Shown: one piece after another, positions 16,268 to 24,797 of the stretch
Layout of the letters: each line of letters opens with the position of its first letter
Numbering within the stretch: position 1 is the stretch's first letter
DNA from: Endobugula sp047619205
Lineage (GTDB): Bacteria > Pseudomonadota > Gammaproteobacteria > Pseudomonadales > Cellvibrionaceae
NCBI GenBank assembly: GCA_047619205.1
Contig: JBLHJR010000003.1
Location: 16,218-80,217, forward strand
Direction of reading: 5' to 3'
Length of the DNA stretch: 64,000 nucleotides
Position numbers and translations under genes: made by a program
The notes under the pieces: model-generated
Seen by the model: the letters and a program-made list of their open reading frames with translations, nothing else
Database searches by the model: none
What the model was told of the DNA's origin: nothing

Positions 16268-17947
16268 ATGAAAAATCTGAGTATTCGTCAAAAAATTATT
16301 TTTGCCTCTATGGCTCCCGTCATTCTCCTATCCGTAGTCATGATGTGGATGGTTTACAATTCCACGCAGACGATCGTCGAAAGAACTAGCGCCGCCGTTA
16401 GCCTATCTCAACAAGAAACCATCAAAGCGTCGATTAAAAGTCATGTTGATATTGCCGTCAGCTCCATTCAGTCTATTTATGACAAGGCTGGCGCTGATGA
16501 CGAGGATGCCAAGCAACAAGTATTGACTATCTTACGCAGCATGGACTTTGATAATGGCAACTATATCTTCGTTTATCAGTATGACGGCACTAACCTAGCC
16601 ACTCGAGCCAAACGCTCACTGGAGGGTAAGAACCTCATTAAATTAAAAGATGCCAATGGTAAATCATTAATTAAAGACTTAATTAATATTGCCAAATCAG
16701 GCGGGGATTATTACCAGTATATTTGGTTCAATCCTGCCAATGACCAAGATGAACCCAAAATGTCCTATGCGATAGGTTTAGATAAATGGGGCTGGATGGT
16801 AGGCACGGGTGCTTATATGAATAGCATCGACAAAGAAGTAGCCAATATTAGCAATCAAATTCACGAAGAAAGTAATGCTGCGCTATTAAGTGAAGGCATT
16901 ATCGCTTTGGTGATGATCTCTGCAGCCGCTTTTATTGGTATCATTTTATCGCGCTATATTGCTGCGCCTATCCAACAGATGGCAGAACATATGGATTTAA
17001 TTTCAGCCGGCGATCTAACACCACGAATGAATACCACAGCAACGGATGAAGTGGGCATGTTTAGCCAAAAATTTAATCAATTCCTCGATAAAATTCAAGA
17101 AGTATTATCAGATGTGGCCGCAAGTGCCCAACAACTTTCTGGATCAGCGAGCGAACTTAATAAAATGTCTAGTGACACTTACGAAGTCATCGTCAAGCAA
17201 GATGCTGAAACCGTTGCCATTGCATCTTCAGTAGAAGAGATGTCTGCCAATTCTCAGGAAATTGCGAGTAATGGTGACACGGTTAAAGTCGCCGCTAATG
17301 ATGCAGGCGAAAAAACCAAAGAGGGAGCCGTCGCAGTAAAAAGCAATCTTGATTCGATGAAAGCTCTTGCCAGTGATATTGATGAAGCCTCTCAATCGGT
17401 GAACGCCGTGGAGAAGCGTACAGATGAAATTAAAACCATGCTGGAAGTGATTCAATCGGTAACCGAACAAACCAATTTACTCGCGCTGAATGCCGCTATT
17501 GAAGCCGCACGTGCCGGTGAGCAAGGACGCGGTTTTGCCGTAGTGGCCGATGAAGTACGCTCGCTAGCGATGCGCAGTGGTGAATCTGCTGAAGAAATTC
17601 GTCGTATTATTGAAGGCTTAATTACTGACACCAAATTTGCTGTCGACTGTATGACCACATCAAAAGAACGCTCGGAACAAAACTTAGCCCAAACCGAGGT
17701 GGTTTCCAGCTCTTTAGATGCCATTGAACACTCGATAGAATCCATCTTAAAAACTAGCGAAGTGATTGCATGCGCCACCAACGAACAAAACACGGTGGCA
17801 CAAGAAATATCAAACAATACTGCTCGCATTAAAGAGTTTTCCACCGCAAGCGCGGAAAGTATTCGCAACAACTCGGAAGCTAGCGAGCAATTAGATGCCT
17901 TAAGTAAGGAGCTATTAAAAGGTATTTCGTATTTTAAGTTAGGCTAA
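16268..17947 (+). CDS. methyl-accepting chemotaxis protein with a single Cache sensor domain
   Basis: This chemoreceptor has the order: TM1 (about 10-30), periplasmic single Cache domain, TM2 (about 204-226), HAMP, and the cytoplasmic signalling coil. The Cache part shows the sCache_2-type strands GNYIFVYQYDGTNLATR, YYQYIWFNP and KWGWMVGTGAYM. The signalling tip is NLLALNAAIEAARAGEQGRGFAVVADEVR, diagnostic for MCPs. It lacks the C-terminal NWETF-like CheR tether. The ATG at 16268 has GAG eight bases upstream and is preferred over a GTG at 16259. Single-Cache receptors often sense small organic acids; the ligand here is unknown. No che genes are near. Confidence 0.93.
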   Translation: MKNLSIRQKIIFASMAPVILLSVVMMWMVYNSTQTIVERTSAAVSLSQQETIKASIKSHVDIAVSSIQSIYDKAGADDEDAKQQVLTILRSMDFDNGNYIFVYQYDGTNLATRAKRSLEGKNLIKLKDANGKSLIKDLINIAKSGGDYYQYIWFNPANDQDEPKMSYAIGLDKWGWMVGTGAYMNSIDKEVANISNQIHEESNAALLSEGIIALVMISAAAFIGIILSRYIAAPIQQMAEHMDLISAGDLTPRMNTTATDEVGMFSQKFNQFLDKIQEVLSDVAASAQQLSGSASELNKMSSDTYEVIVKQDAETVAIASSVEEMSANSQEIASNGDTVKVAANDAGEKTKEGAVAVKSNLDSMKALASDIDEASQSVNAVEKRTDEIKTMLEVIQSVTEQTNLLALNAAIEAARAGEQGRGFAVVADEVRSLAMRSGESAEEIRRIIEGLITDTKFAVDCMTTSKERSEQNLAQTEVVSSSLDAIEHSIESILKTSEVIACATNEQNTVAQEISNNTARIKEFSTASAESIRNNSEASEQLDALSKELLKGISYFKLG

Positions 17948-17961
17948 AAGAATAGTGGCTC

Positions 17962-17996
17962 GTCACAAGTCTCCATGAAAAAATGGAGCTTGTGAC
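17962..17996. terminator. hairpin between convergent mcp and lysS
   Basis: GTCACAAGTCTCCAT (17962-17976) pairs with ATGGAGCTTGTGAC (17983-17996), leaving one bulged base, with a six-base A-rich loop. It sits 15 bases after the mcp stop and 22 bases from the lysS stop, the place for a shared terminator of two convergent genes. Neither side has a proper T-run, so efficient Rho-independent action is unsure. Confidence 0.45.
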
Positions 17997-18017
17997 TAAC
18001 GATATTAAATAACTATT

Positions 18018-19523
18018 TTATTCAGCACGCATCTGTGGAAATAATAGTACGTCGCGAATAGAAGCAGAATCCGTGAGTAACATCACCAAACGATCAATGC
18101 CTATACCCTCACCTGCGGTCGGCGGCAAACCATATTCTAAGGCTCGAATATAATCCGCATCAAAATGCATAGCTTCAATATCACCCGAGTCTTTTTCAGC
18201 AACCTGCTCTTGGAAACGCGCTGCCTGATCTTCAGCATCATTTAACTCAGAGAAACCATTAGCAATTTCACGACCACCAACAAAAAATTCAAACCTATCG
18301 GTAACAAAGGGATCATTATCATTACGGCGTGCCAACGGCGACACCTCGGTTGGATACTGGGTAATAAACGTTGGCTGATCTAATTTGTGCTCGACGGTTT
18401 TGTCAAAAATCTCTATTTGAACTTTGCCTAAGCCCCATGAGTCTTTTAAGTGAATACTTAGGCCTTTAGCAATGTCACGAGCACTGTCTTCATTAGCCAA
18501 TGCCTCAGCGCTAATATTTTCATTGAACTGTAAAATAGCATCAAACACACTGATGCGGGCAAATGGTTTAGCGAAATCATAAACCACTTCTTTTGTTACC
18601 TCACCATCAGCATTTTTAGTGGTGTTCTTAACATCGGTAGAACCCAATACATTCTCGGCTATTTGACGCAACAACTCTTCGGTTAAATTCATCAAATCAT
18701 TGTAGTCCGCATAGGCCTGATAAAATTCCAACATAGTGAATTCTGGATTATGCCGAGTGGATAAACCTTCGTTACGGAAGTTACGGTTAATTTCGTACAC
18801 TCGCTCAAAACCACCCACGACTAAACGCTTCAAGTACAGTTCAGGCGCAATACGCAGATACATATCCATATCTAAGGCATTATGGTGAGTAATAAACGGA
18901 CGTGCCGTAGCACCACCTGGAATGGACTGTAACATCGGCGTTTCTACTTCCAAGAAATCATTACCATCCAGGTAACTACGAATAAAACTAATCACTTGCG
19001 AACGTACTTTGAAGGTTTCTCGCACTTCGGGGTTAACGATTAGATCTACATAGCGTTGACGATAACGAATCTCTTGATCTGCCAAGCCGTGATATTTATC
19101 CGGCAAAGGACGCAGAGCTTTGGTTAAGAGCTGATACTGCTCTAGATTAACGTATAAATCCCCTTTACCCGATTTATGTAAAGCGCCACTAACATTAACA
19201 ATATCACCAATATCCCATAGGCCAGTCGTCTCTTTTAACTGCTTCTGCGCATCTTTGCTGGCGTATAATTGAATGCGTCCGGTGACATCCTGCAATACAA
19301 TAAAAGGTCCACGTTTAGCCATCACACGACCAGCAACTGAGACTTTATGATCCAAGATTTCTAATTCAGGCTTGGTCTTTTCACCAAATTCAGCTTGTAG
19401 ATCTGCCGCTTTATGTTCCCGCGTTACCGCATTAGGGAAGGCGATACCTTGTTCGCGAATAAGCGATAGCTTTTCGCGACGCTCAGCAATTAATTTGTTT
19501 TCGTCTTTGGGTTCGTTGCTCAT
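18018..19523 (-). CDS. lysS: lysyl-tRNA synthetase, class II
   Basis: LysS charges tRNA-Lys. The 501-residue protein has an N-terminal OB-fold anticodon-binding domain (VSVAGRVMAKRGPFIVLQD around 63-81) and a class II core. Motif 1 region is VRSQVISFIRSYLDGNDFLEVETPML, motif 2 is NRNFRNEGLSTRHNPEFTMLE, and motif 3 is GEGIGIDRLVMLLT. The length is normal. It is downstream of prfB on the minus strand, the usual prfB-lysS pairing, with a 95-base gap. Confidence 0.97.
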   Translation of the reverse strand: MSNEPKDENKLIAERREKLSLIREQGIAFPNAVTREHKAADLQAEFGEKTKPELEILDHKVSVAGRVMAKRGPFIVLQDVTGRIQLYASKDAQKQLKETTGLWDIGDIVNVSGALHKSGKGDLYVNLEQYQLLTKALRPLPDKYHGLADQEIRYRQRYVDLIVNPEVRETFKVRSQVISFIRSYLDGNDFLEVETPMLQSIPGGATARPFITHHNALDMDMYLRIAPELYLKRLVVGGFERVYEINRNFRNEGLSTRHNPEFTMLEFYQAYADYNDLMNLTEELLRQIAENVLGSTDVKNTTKNADGEVTKEVVYDFAKPFARISVFDAILQFNENISAEALANEDSARDIAKGLSIHLKDSWGLGKVQIEIFDKTVEHKLDQPTFITQYPTEVSPLARRNDNDPFVTDRFEFFVGGREIANGFSELNDAEDQAARFQEQVAEKDSGDIEAMHFDADYIRALEYGLPPTAGEGIGIDRLVMLLTDSASIRDVLLFPQMRAE

Positions 19524-19618
19524 AATAACTCTATTTTTGTTAGGTAAATTAAATGTGTTGTGTGATTTTTTAACTAATAATTTTAGCTGGTCAATTGCTG
19601 CTTGCGGCTACAGCTCAT

Positions 19619-20714
19619 CTACAAGCCCGCCTTTAAGCTGGCTTCAATAAATTGATCTAGACTGCCGTCTAATACCGCTTGGCAATTACTGGTTTGAACA
19701 TGGGTACGTAAATCTTTAATGCGTTGGTCATCTAGAACGTAAGAACGAATCTGGCTACCCCAACCAATATCCGACTTATTATCTTCCTGCTCTTGTTTGT
19801 CCGCATTGCGACGCTGTAATTCTTGTTCATATAATCTTGCGCGGAGCATTTTCCACGCAGTATCGCGATTTTGATGCTGAGAACGCTGGCTCTGACACTG
19901 CACCACTATACCACTAGCCTCGTGGGTTAAGCGTACCGCCGAATCAGTTTTGTTGACGTGCTGACCACCCGCGCCCGACGCACGATAAGTATCTTCTCTT
20001 ACCTCAGACTTATCCACATCGACTTCAAAGTCATCATCAATTTCTGGCGACACAAATACCGAACAAAAAGAAGTATGCCGACGACTACTGGAATCAAACG
20101 GTGATTTCCGCACTAAGCGATGCACGCCAGTTTCTGTACGCAACCAACCGAAGGCATAATCACCCTCAAAACGAATGGTCGCACTTTTGATCCCCGCCAC
20201 ATCACCTGCAGAGGCTTCCTCTAATGTGGTTTTAAACCCTCTCGCATCACCCCAACGCAAATACATACGTAAGACCATTTCAGCCCAGTCTTGGGCTTCT
20301 GTACCCCCCGAGCCTGACTGAATATCTAAATAGGCATTATTACTATCGGTTTCACCCGAGAACATACGCCGAAACTCTAATGTCTCCAGTTGAGCAGACA
20401 GTTGGTCTATCTCTTCCTGCACATCCATTAAGATGCATTCATCATCCTCTTCAACCGCCATATCCAAGAGCTCGCGGGCATCAACAATGCCCACATCTAA
20501 GGTTTTGATAGTGCCCACAATAGTTTCTAGGGCAGCACGCTCTTTACCTAAGGCTTGCGCTCGGGCAGGGTCATTCCATACTTCGGGTTCCGCAAGGTCT
20601 AACTCAACTTCGGCCAGTTGTTCTTGCTTACCATCATAGTCAAAGATACCCCCTAAGCACGTGGGTGCGCTCTTGTAAGGATTTGAGGGTGGTTAGATAA
20701 GGATTAATTTCCAT
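19619..20714 (-). CDS. prfB: peptide chain release factor 2, with programmed +1 frameshift
   Basis: RF2 ends translation at UGA and UAA. The gene starts with ATG at 20714 (MEINPYLTTLKSLQERT) and hits an in-frame TGA at 20642-20640 after 24 codons. The ribosome must shift +1 at CTT TGA C, giving LRGYL-DYDGKQEQL. The product is join(20714..20643, 20641..19619), about 364 residues, the standard length. The stop-codon recognition tripeptide SPF (in KSPFDSSSRRHT) and the catalytic GGQ (in SGAGGQHVNKTDSAVR) are both present. Reading only the downstream frame would miss the first 65 residues. Confidence 0.97.
20639..20652 (-). promoter_or_regulatory. RF2 autoregulatory +1 frameshift site
   Basis: On the minus strand the sequence is AGG GGG TAT CTT TGA C. 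AGGGGG acts as an internal Shine-Dalgarno three bases before CTT, and CTT TGA C is the slippery stop of the RF2 system. When RF2 is scarce the ribosome pauses at UGA and shifts +1. It matches the E. coli site (AGG GGG TAT CTT TGA C) base for base over this core. Confidence 0.92.
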
Positions 20715-20831
20715 AGGGGCTTTCCATAAGAGATAGGGCTCATTCATTGCACAGACAAATTGGCCGATGATTGTACCTCATACGTCCCTTGCCTACATCC
20801 TTGCAGACAATACTTGTAAGTAATAGTGGGC

Positions 20832-21797
20832 CTACTTAGCAAAATTAGTCCCCTTTAAGTGACGTGAAATGATCGGAGAAATGCACCGATTTTTCGCTGT
20901 CGCAGTAGACTTTGCCTGCGTTCGACAGTCTACTAAAGCTACGGTCAGCAATGCGGCCAAACGCTGACCCGCTAACTGTAGGCGCTGCATAGCTATCGGG
21001 TAATACTGAGCGCAGTAATTTGCGGGTAGTCTTTTACTCTTTAAACTAGCATAAAGCTGCCTAGTAATGGCAAATGATTCATCTGCCCAAGCTACAACCG
21101 ACATTTCTTCTGAAGACGCTGGTTTATCGCGCTGCTGATAAAAATCTTTATGCTGATGTAGACCTTGTTGTGTGAATAAATAGCTACCCAAAAGCCGCCA
21201 CGAAGGCTTTTTTCCACTCAACTTGCGGCAATACAAGAGCTCACTATCCCATAAACGATGCAAGGATACCGACTTACCAGCAAACAGCACCTTTCTGCGC
21301 GTCCCGCCTCTATCGTCTCTGTAGGACACATGTAAAGGTTGATGAACATCCGCAACAAAGTGGCCCACTAACAACAAGGCTTTATCTCGATCCCGTTGTG
21401 GCAAAGCCGTATTGCCTAGCTGCAGTGAAAAGTGTTCGATAGCGCTGACAACACATTGTGGTGATTGCTGGCTGAGGCAGTCTGCCGATGCCGCTGTGGT
21501 AGCTGTTTTTGAGAGGTTCATATAATGCAGCGGCTTCAAATAATCATATTGTGTTTGGCTTTTAATATGGTCAGCCCAAACACAGCTTTCGGCAAAGGTA
21601 CGGTAAGCCATGCGTTTGGCAGCACTCGATAGGCGTTTTTTGATGACAGCGGAAGAGGAGCGCCAAGCAATATCACAAACTACTCGATGTCCTAATGGTC
21701 CCCATGCGTGCGCTATATTGGCAGTGGTTAGCATTATCAAAAGAAAACTATAGGGAATAAGTTTTGTCATTTTTTTAGTATTGCTTTTGAGCGCCAT
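20832..21797 (-). CDS. S1/P1-type zinc nuclease, secreted
   Basis: S1/P1 nucleases degrade single-stranded DNA and RNA, and many also act as 3'-nucleotidases, using three zinc ions. This 321-residue protein has a signal peptide ending in ANIAHA, so the mature chain begins with the invariant Trp (WGPLGHRVV, Trp32, His37). Later ligands are seen in ESCVWADHI, in HYMNL, and in GHFVADVHQPLHVSYRDDRGG with the expected His and Asp pattern. The region near HRLWDSELL also fits. It probably scavenges phosphate or nucleosides from extracellular nucleic acids. The start may instead be the Met at codon 10, which gives a tighter signal peptide. The gene stands alone. Confidence 0.87.
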   Translation of the reverse strand: MALKSNTKKMTKLIPYSFLLIMLTTANIAHAWGPLGHRVVCDIAWRSSSAVIKKRLSSAAKRMAYRTFAESCVWADHIKSQTQYDYLKPLHYMNLSKTATTAASADCLSQQSPQCVVSAIEHFSLQLGNTALPQRDRDKALLLVGHFVADVHQPLHVSYRDDRGGTRRKVLFAGKSVSLHRLWDSELLYCRKLSGKKPSWRLLGSYLFTQQGLHQHKDFYQQRDKPASSEEMSVVAWADESFAITRQLYASLKSKRLPANYCAQYYPIAMQRLQLAGQRLAALLTVALVDCRTQAKSTATAKNRCISPIISRHLKGTNFAK

Positions 21798-21814
21798 GTG
21801 AACATTTACACTAT

Positions 21815-22048
21815 TATACCCGTAACGTTTGAGATTTAGGTGTTCAGGGTGCTTCGCTAGTTATTCATAGATAGCGGTTCATAGCAAGGCGCGACAACGC
21901 AGCATAACTATTCTATGTAGGCGGAGCACCAACTAGTAGGCGCCCTGCTATGGGCAAAAAACGACGTGCTATGACTACAGGACATCGGTAAAGTACGTGA
22001 GTAGGAGCGGAAGCTTTGGATACCTAAATCTCAAATGCCACGGGTATA
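21815..22048. repeat. inverted-repeat element with TTTGAGATTTAGG ends (copy 1)
   Basis: The arms 21815-21841 and 22022-22048 pair at 24 of 27 positions (TATACCCGT..TTTGAGATTTAGGT). A related element lies at 48069-48280 in the opposite sense. They share the ends and two inner blocks: one around GCTCCGCCTACATAGAA and one around GTCGCGCCTTGCTATGAAC (both read on the minus strand here). It fills most of the 406-base gap between the S1/P1 nuclease and bufA genes. It also contains GCGCCTACTAGTTGG, similar to a triple repeat near 36 kb. No coding frame is seen. Confidence 0.65.
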
Positions 22049-22102
22049 TTACATCTTATAGTGAACTTTAAAAATTTACTGTAGTCCTAAAAATTGTGTA
22101 AA

Positions 22103-22119
22103 ACGTTAAACAATAACGT
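22103..22119. promoter_or_regulatory. small palindrome in the bufferin operon promoter region
   Basis: ACGTTA and TAACGT form a perfect inverted repeat around AACAA, about 85-100 bases before the bufA start. It is suitably placed for a regulator binding site near the promoter. In some bacteria homologous operons are driven by metal-responsive or ECF-sigma control, but no matching regulator gene is next to this operon, so the role is a guess. Confidence 0.25.
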
Positions 22120-22203
22120 CATCTGAAAGATACTTTAAAATACACTACGTTAAGCATACGAAATTAACTACTTTTTATTCACTACTGTTGGAGAGAAACC
22201 ACA

Positions 22204-22470
22204 ATGAACAAAACAAAAACTTCACTTGTTATCACTAGCGCTATCGCGGCTGGTTTATTTATGGCCACCGCACAAGATTCAGTGGCTGGCCCTAAATTTA
22301 AAGCCGAGAAATGTTACGGTGTCGCTAAAGCGGGCAAGAATGATTGTGCTGCAGGCCCAGGCACTAGCTGTGCAGGGACTTCCACTAAGGATGCTCAAGG
22401 TAATGCTTGGATGTTTGTACCGAAAGGTTCATGCGAACGTTTGGTTGGTGGCGCTCTAGAAGCTAAATAA
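22204..22470 (+). CDS. bufA: bufferin-type precursor peptide (DUF2282, BufA1/GigA-like)
   Basis: This 88-residue secreted peptide matches the DUF2282 family, precursors of bufferins: ribosomally made, post-translationally modified peptides that bind copper in the periplasm. It has a signal peptide (residues 1-28, ending DSVA) and a short mature part with four cysteines (37, 48, 56, 77) in the family frame: EKCYGVAKAGKNDC, GTSCAGTSTKDAQGNAWM and PKGSC. In studied systems the DUF692 partner converts cysteines to thiooxazoles; that these four are modified here is inference. A GGAG ribosome-binding site lies just upstream. A strong terminator follows 33 bases after the stop, and the enzyme genes come next. 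Confidence 0.9.
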   Translation: MNKTKTSLVITSAIAAGLFMATAQDSVAGPKFKAEKCYGVAKAGKNDCAAGPGTSCAGTSTKDAQGNAWMFVPKGSCERLVGGALEAK

Positions 22471-22502
22471 TAGCCCTGGGGATAACCCTATAGCTATAAA
22501 AC

Positions 22503-22533
22503 AAAAGGCCAACTACAATAGTTGGCCTTTTTT
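22503..22533 (+). terminator. intrinsic terminator between bufA and bufB
   Basis: AAAAGGCCAACTA (22503-22515), loop CAA, then TAGTTGGCC and a run of six T (to 22533). This is a textbook Rho-independent terminator with an A-run on the other side, so it may work both ways. It lies between the precursor gene and its modifying-enzyme gene, 30 bases before the bufB start. Partial read-through would give much more precursor than enzyme. Confidence 0.9.
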
Positions 22534-22563
22534 ACACACTTAATTTAATATAATAGCGCTATT

Positions 22564-23418
22564 ATGCAAACACTATCAGGCATCGGTATCGGCTTAAAAG
22601 CACAACATTACGATGAAATACTCGAATGTAAACCCGCCCTTGATTGGCTTGAAGTACATCCAGAAAACTATATGGGCACAGGCGGCCTACCACACAAATA
22701 TTTAACCGAAATAAACCAATATTATCCGCTATCTATGCATGGTGTTGGCCTATCATTAGGCTGTGCTGATGGGATCAGTGATGAACACTTGAGCGCGCTA
22801 AAAAGCGTTGTCGATCGCTATCAACCCATTCAAGTCTCCGAGCATTTATCTTGGAGCCATTGGCGTAAAACTTTTTTAAATGACTTGTTGCCCCTACCCT
22901 ACAATCAAGAGTCACTGCAATGTGTCGTCACTAATATTCAACACGTACAAGAAACCCTACAGCGCAATATCTTTATTGAAAACCCTTCGACTTACCTCGG
23001 CTTTCATCACAGTGATATGAGCGAAACCGATTTTCTTAGGGCGCTTGTTAAGCAAACGGATTGTGGCTTATTGCTCGATATTAACAATGTCTACGTCTCC
23101 GCTAATAACCAGCATTACTCAGCTGAAACCTATATTCAACAGTACCCATTACATGCCGTAGGTGAAATTCACCTTGCAGGCCACGCAAAAGAAGTCATTG
23201 ATAATGAAACCGTCTTAATTGACGATCATGGTTCCCCTGTCATTGATGATGTCTGGCAATTATTTTCCCATACAATTGCGCAATTAACGCACGATGTTCC
23301 CGTGCTAATTGAATGGGATACCGACATACCCGCGTTGGAGATTTTACTAGCAGAAGCGAATAAAGCAAAAATGGCACTGGCAGCAATGACAGCCATAACT
23401 AGGGGTGACGGCACATGA
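22564..23418 (+). CDS. bufB: MNIO family (DUF692) bufferin-modifying enzyme, BufB/GigB-like
   Basis: DUF692 proteins are multinuclear non-haem iron oxidases (MNIO), TIM-barrel enzymes that modify cysteines in precursor peptides. This 284-residue protein starts GIGIGLKAQHYDEIL and shows the likely iron ligands on successive strands: His59 (LSMHGVGLSLG), His94 (VSEHLSW), Glu139 (IENPSTYL), Asp172/Asn174 (LLDINNVYVS), His203 (GEIHLAGH), His222 (DDHGSP) and Glu250 (LIEWD). Assignment of each ligand is by analogy. It follows the DUF2282 precursor and overlaps the DUF2063 gene by four bases (ATGA). Confidence 0.92.
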   Translation: MQTLSGIGIGLKAQHYDEILECKPALDWLEVHPENYMGTGGLPHKYLTEINQYYPLSMHGVGLSLGCADGISDEHLSALKSVVDRYQPIQVSEHLSWSHWRKTFLNDLLPLPYNQESLQCVVTNIQHVQETLQRNIFIENPSTYLGFHHSDMSETDFLRALVKQTDCGLLLDINNVYVSANNQHYSAETYIQQYPLHAVGEIHLAGHAKEVIDNETVLIDDHGSPVIDDVWQLFSHTIAQLTHDVPVLIEWDTDIPALEILLAEANKAKMALAAMTAITRGDGT

Positions 23419-24242
23419 GTGATTTACCTCCTACTATCCGCTCATCATTTCCTTCTCCATCGCCCAGCTTAGCTGATTGGCAAGCAGACTTTTCGCGTTC
23501 ATTACTCAGTGATTTAACTTCGCGCTTGAGTTCTAGTTTTCAAAGCGTATCCAACCATGCCAGTCAGCAACGCTTTGCTATTTATCAAAACAATGTATTT
23601 CACTCCCTAACTACGGCACTTGGTGATCTTTACCCTGTCATCAAAAAGCTGGTGGGTGATGATTTTTTTATGGCCACGGCAGGGGTATATTTACGTGAGC
23701 ACCCACCACAACAAGCGGCAATGGTAAATTTTGGGCAAGATTTTCCCAATTTTTTAAACCATTTCGAACATACTTGCCAACTACCTTATTTATCACCTGT
23801 TGCAACCTTAGAGCTTGCTCGTCAGCGAGCTTACCATGCAGAGGATAAAGACCCGTTAACTGCAGAAGTACTTGCCAGCATCCCCCCAGAAAGATTAGCC
23901 TCGGCAAAAATAGGGTTACATCCTTCGCTGCAGCTATTAAGCGCTGAGCAGCCCATTTTCAGTATTTGGCAAGCCAACCAAGATGAACATGAAACTGAAG
24001 AAAACATCAATATTAATGAACCTCAGCAAGTTTTAGTAGTCAGACCTTTATATGTAATATCCATGTATAATATTGATACAAGCACCTATCAACTACTTAA
24101 TTGTTTGAGCAATGGCGATGAATTACGCAAAGCTATTGAGACAACCCTAGACACAGATCAAACAGCGGACATCAGCCAGATAATTCAGTTTTTAATAGAA
24201 GCACAATTGTTCAGCTCAATTGTTTACAATAAAAAAATATAA
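23415..24242 (+). CDS. bufC: DUF2063 partner protein, BufC/GigC-like
   Basis: This 275-residue protein has the DUF2063 N-terminal domain, often labelled putative DNA-binding. Landmarks are WQADFSRSLL, then QQRFAIYQNNVFHSLTTALGDLYPVIKKLVGDDFF and YLREHPPQQAAMVNFGQDFPNFL. The C-terminal part includes a winged-helix-like end (TYQLLNCLSNGDELRKAIE). In MNIO systems such partners bind the precursor peptide and present it to the DUF692 enzyme, so the DNA-binding label is probably misleading. The start overlaps bufB (ATGA). The first 25 residues are Ser/Pro-rich and loosely conserved. Confidence 0.9.
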   Translation: MSDLPPTIRSSFPSPSPSLADWQADFSRSLLSDLTSRLSSSFQSVSNHASQQRFAIYQNNVFHSLTTALGDLYPVIKKLVGDDFFMATAGVYLREHPPQQAAMVNFGQDFPNFLNHFEHTCQLPYLSPVATLELARQRAYHAEDKDPLTAEVLASIPPERLASAKIGLHPSLQLLSAEQPIFSIWQANQDEHETEENININEPQQVLVVRPLYVISMYNIDTSTYQLLNCLSNGDELRKAIETTLDTDQTADISQIIQFLIEAQLFSSIVYNKKI

Positions 24243-24258
24243 AAATTACGGAGTAAGA

Positions 24259-24729
24259 ATGAAAACTTATCTAGGTAAAATACTTAGCCCGATCAATCAG
24301 CTTCTATCTATGATCCCTGATTGGCTTATCAATCTTGCTATACGTCTAGTGATATTTAGGATCTTTTGGCTATCAGTACAGACAAAGATTACCGGCATAA
24401 CCATTGCTGGCCAGCACTTTGCCTTTTGGAATGTCACTGACAGCACCTTTTTATTATTCGACTTTGAATACGGCATCCCATTCATTCCTAGTGAACTTGC
24501 TGCCTACCTAGGTACGTTTGGAGAATTTTTCTTAGCGCTAATGATATTATTGGGCTTTATGACACGTGTCGCGGCATTGGGGCTCTTCATAATGACCATG
24601 ACGATTCAGTTCTTTGTTTACCCTGATGCATGGTGGAGTGTTCACGTCTATTGGACTTTGCTGTTAGTTTATATTATGCGTAACGGTGGCGGCTTCCTAT
24701 CTGTAGATAATGTAATATTTAAGAAATAA
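24259..24729 (+). CDS. DoxX family membrane protein of the bufferin operon (BufD/GigD-like)
   Basis: This DoxX-type inner-membrane protein has about 156 residues if started at ATG 24259, which has a GGAG ribosome-binding site (ACGGAGTAAGAATG); an upstream in-frame ATG at 24220 overlaps bufC and lacks one. Four transmembrane segments are visible: about 20-38, 75-97 (AAYLGTFGEFFLALMILLGF), 100-118 and 125-143. DoxX homologues close DUF2282-DUF692-DUF2063 operons in many proteobacteria. Its role there is not settled; a redox or metal-related membrane role is possible. A terminator follows. Confidence 0.88.
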   Translation: MKTYLGKILSPINQLLSMIPDWLINLAIRLVIFRIFWLSVQTKITGITIAGQHFAFWNVTDSTFLLFDFEYGIPFIPSELAAYLGTFGEFFLALMILLGFMTRVAALGLFIMTMTIQFFVYPDAWWSVHVYWTLLLVYIMRNGGGFLSVDNVIFKK

Positions 24730-24748
24730 GATAACAACAATACCCAAT

Positions 24749-24777
24749 AAAAAGGTCGCTGCTGCGACCTTTTTTTG
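24749..24777. terminator. bidirectional intrinsic terminator after the bufferin operon
   Basis: AAAAAGGTCGC, loop TGCT, GCGACCTTTTTTT (24749-24777). The hairpin has T-runs on both strands. It serves the DoxX gene (plus, stop at 24729) and the trmO gene (minus, stop at 24798), which converge here. Confidence 0.92.
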
Positions 24778-24797
24778 TTTACTGAGATTACTCGATA

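Noticed and set aside
19619..20518. prfB as a 299-residue protein starting at an internal Met
   Set aside because: The true start is ATG 20714 with a +1 frameshift; the shorter form lacks the N-terminal domain.
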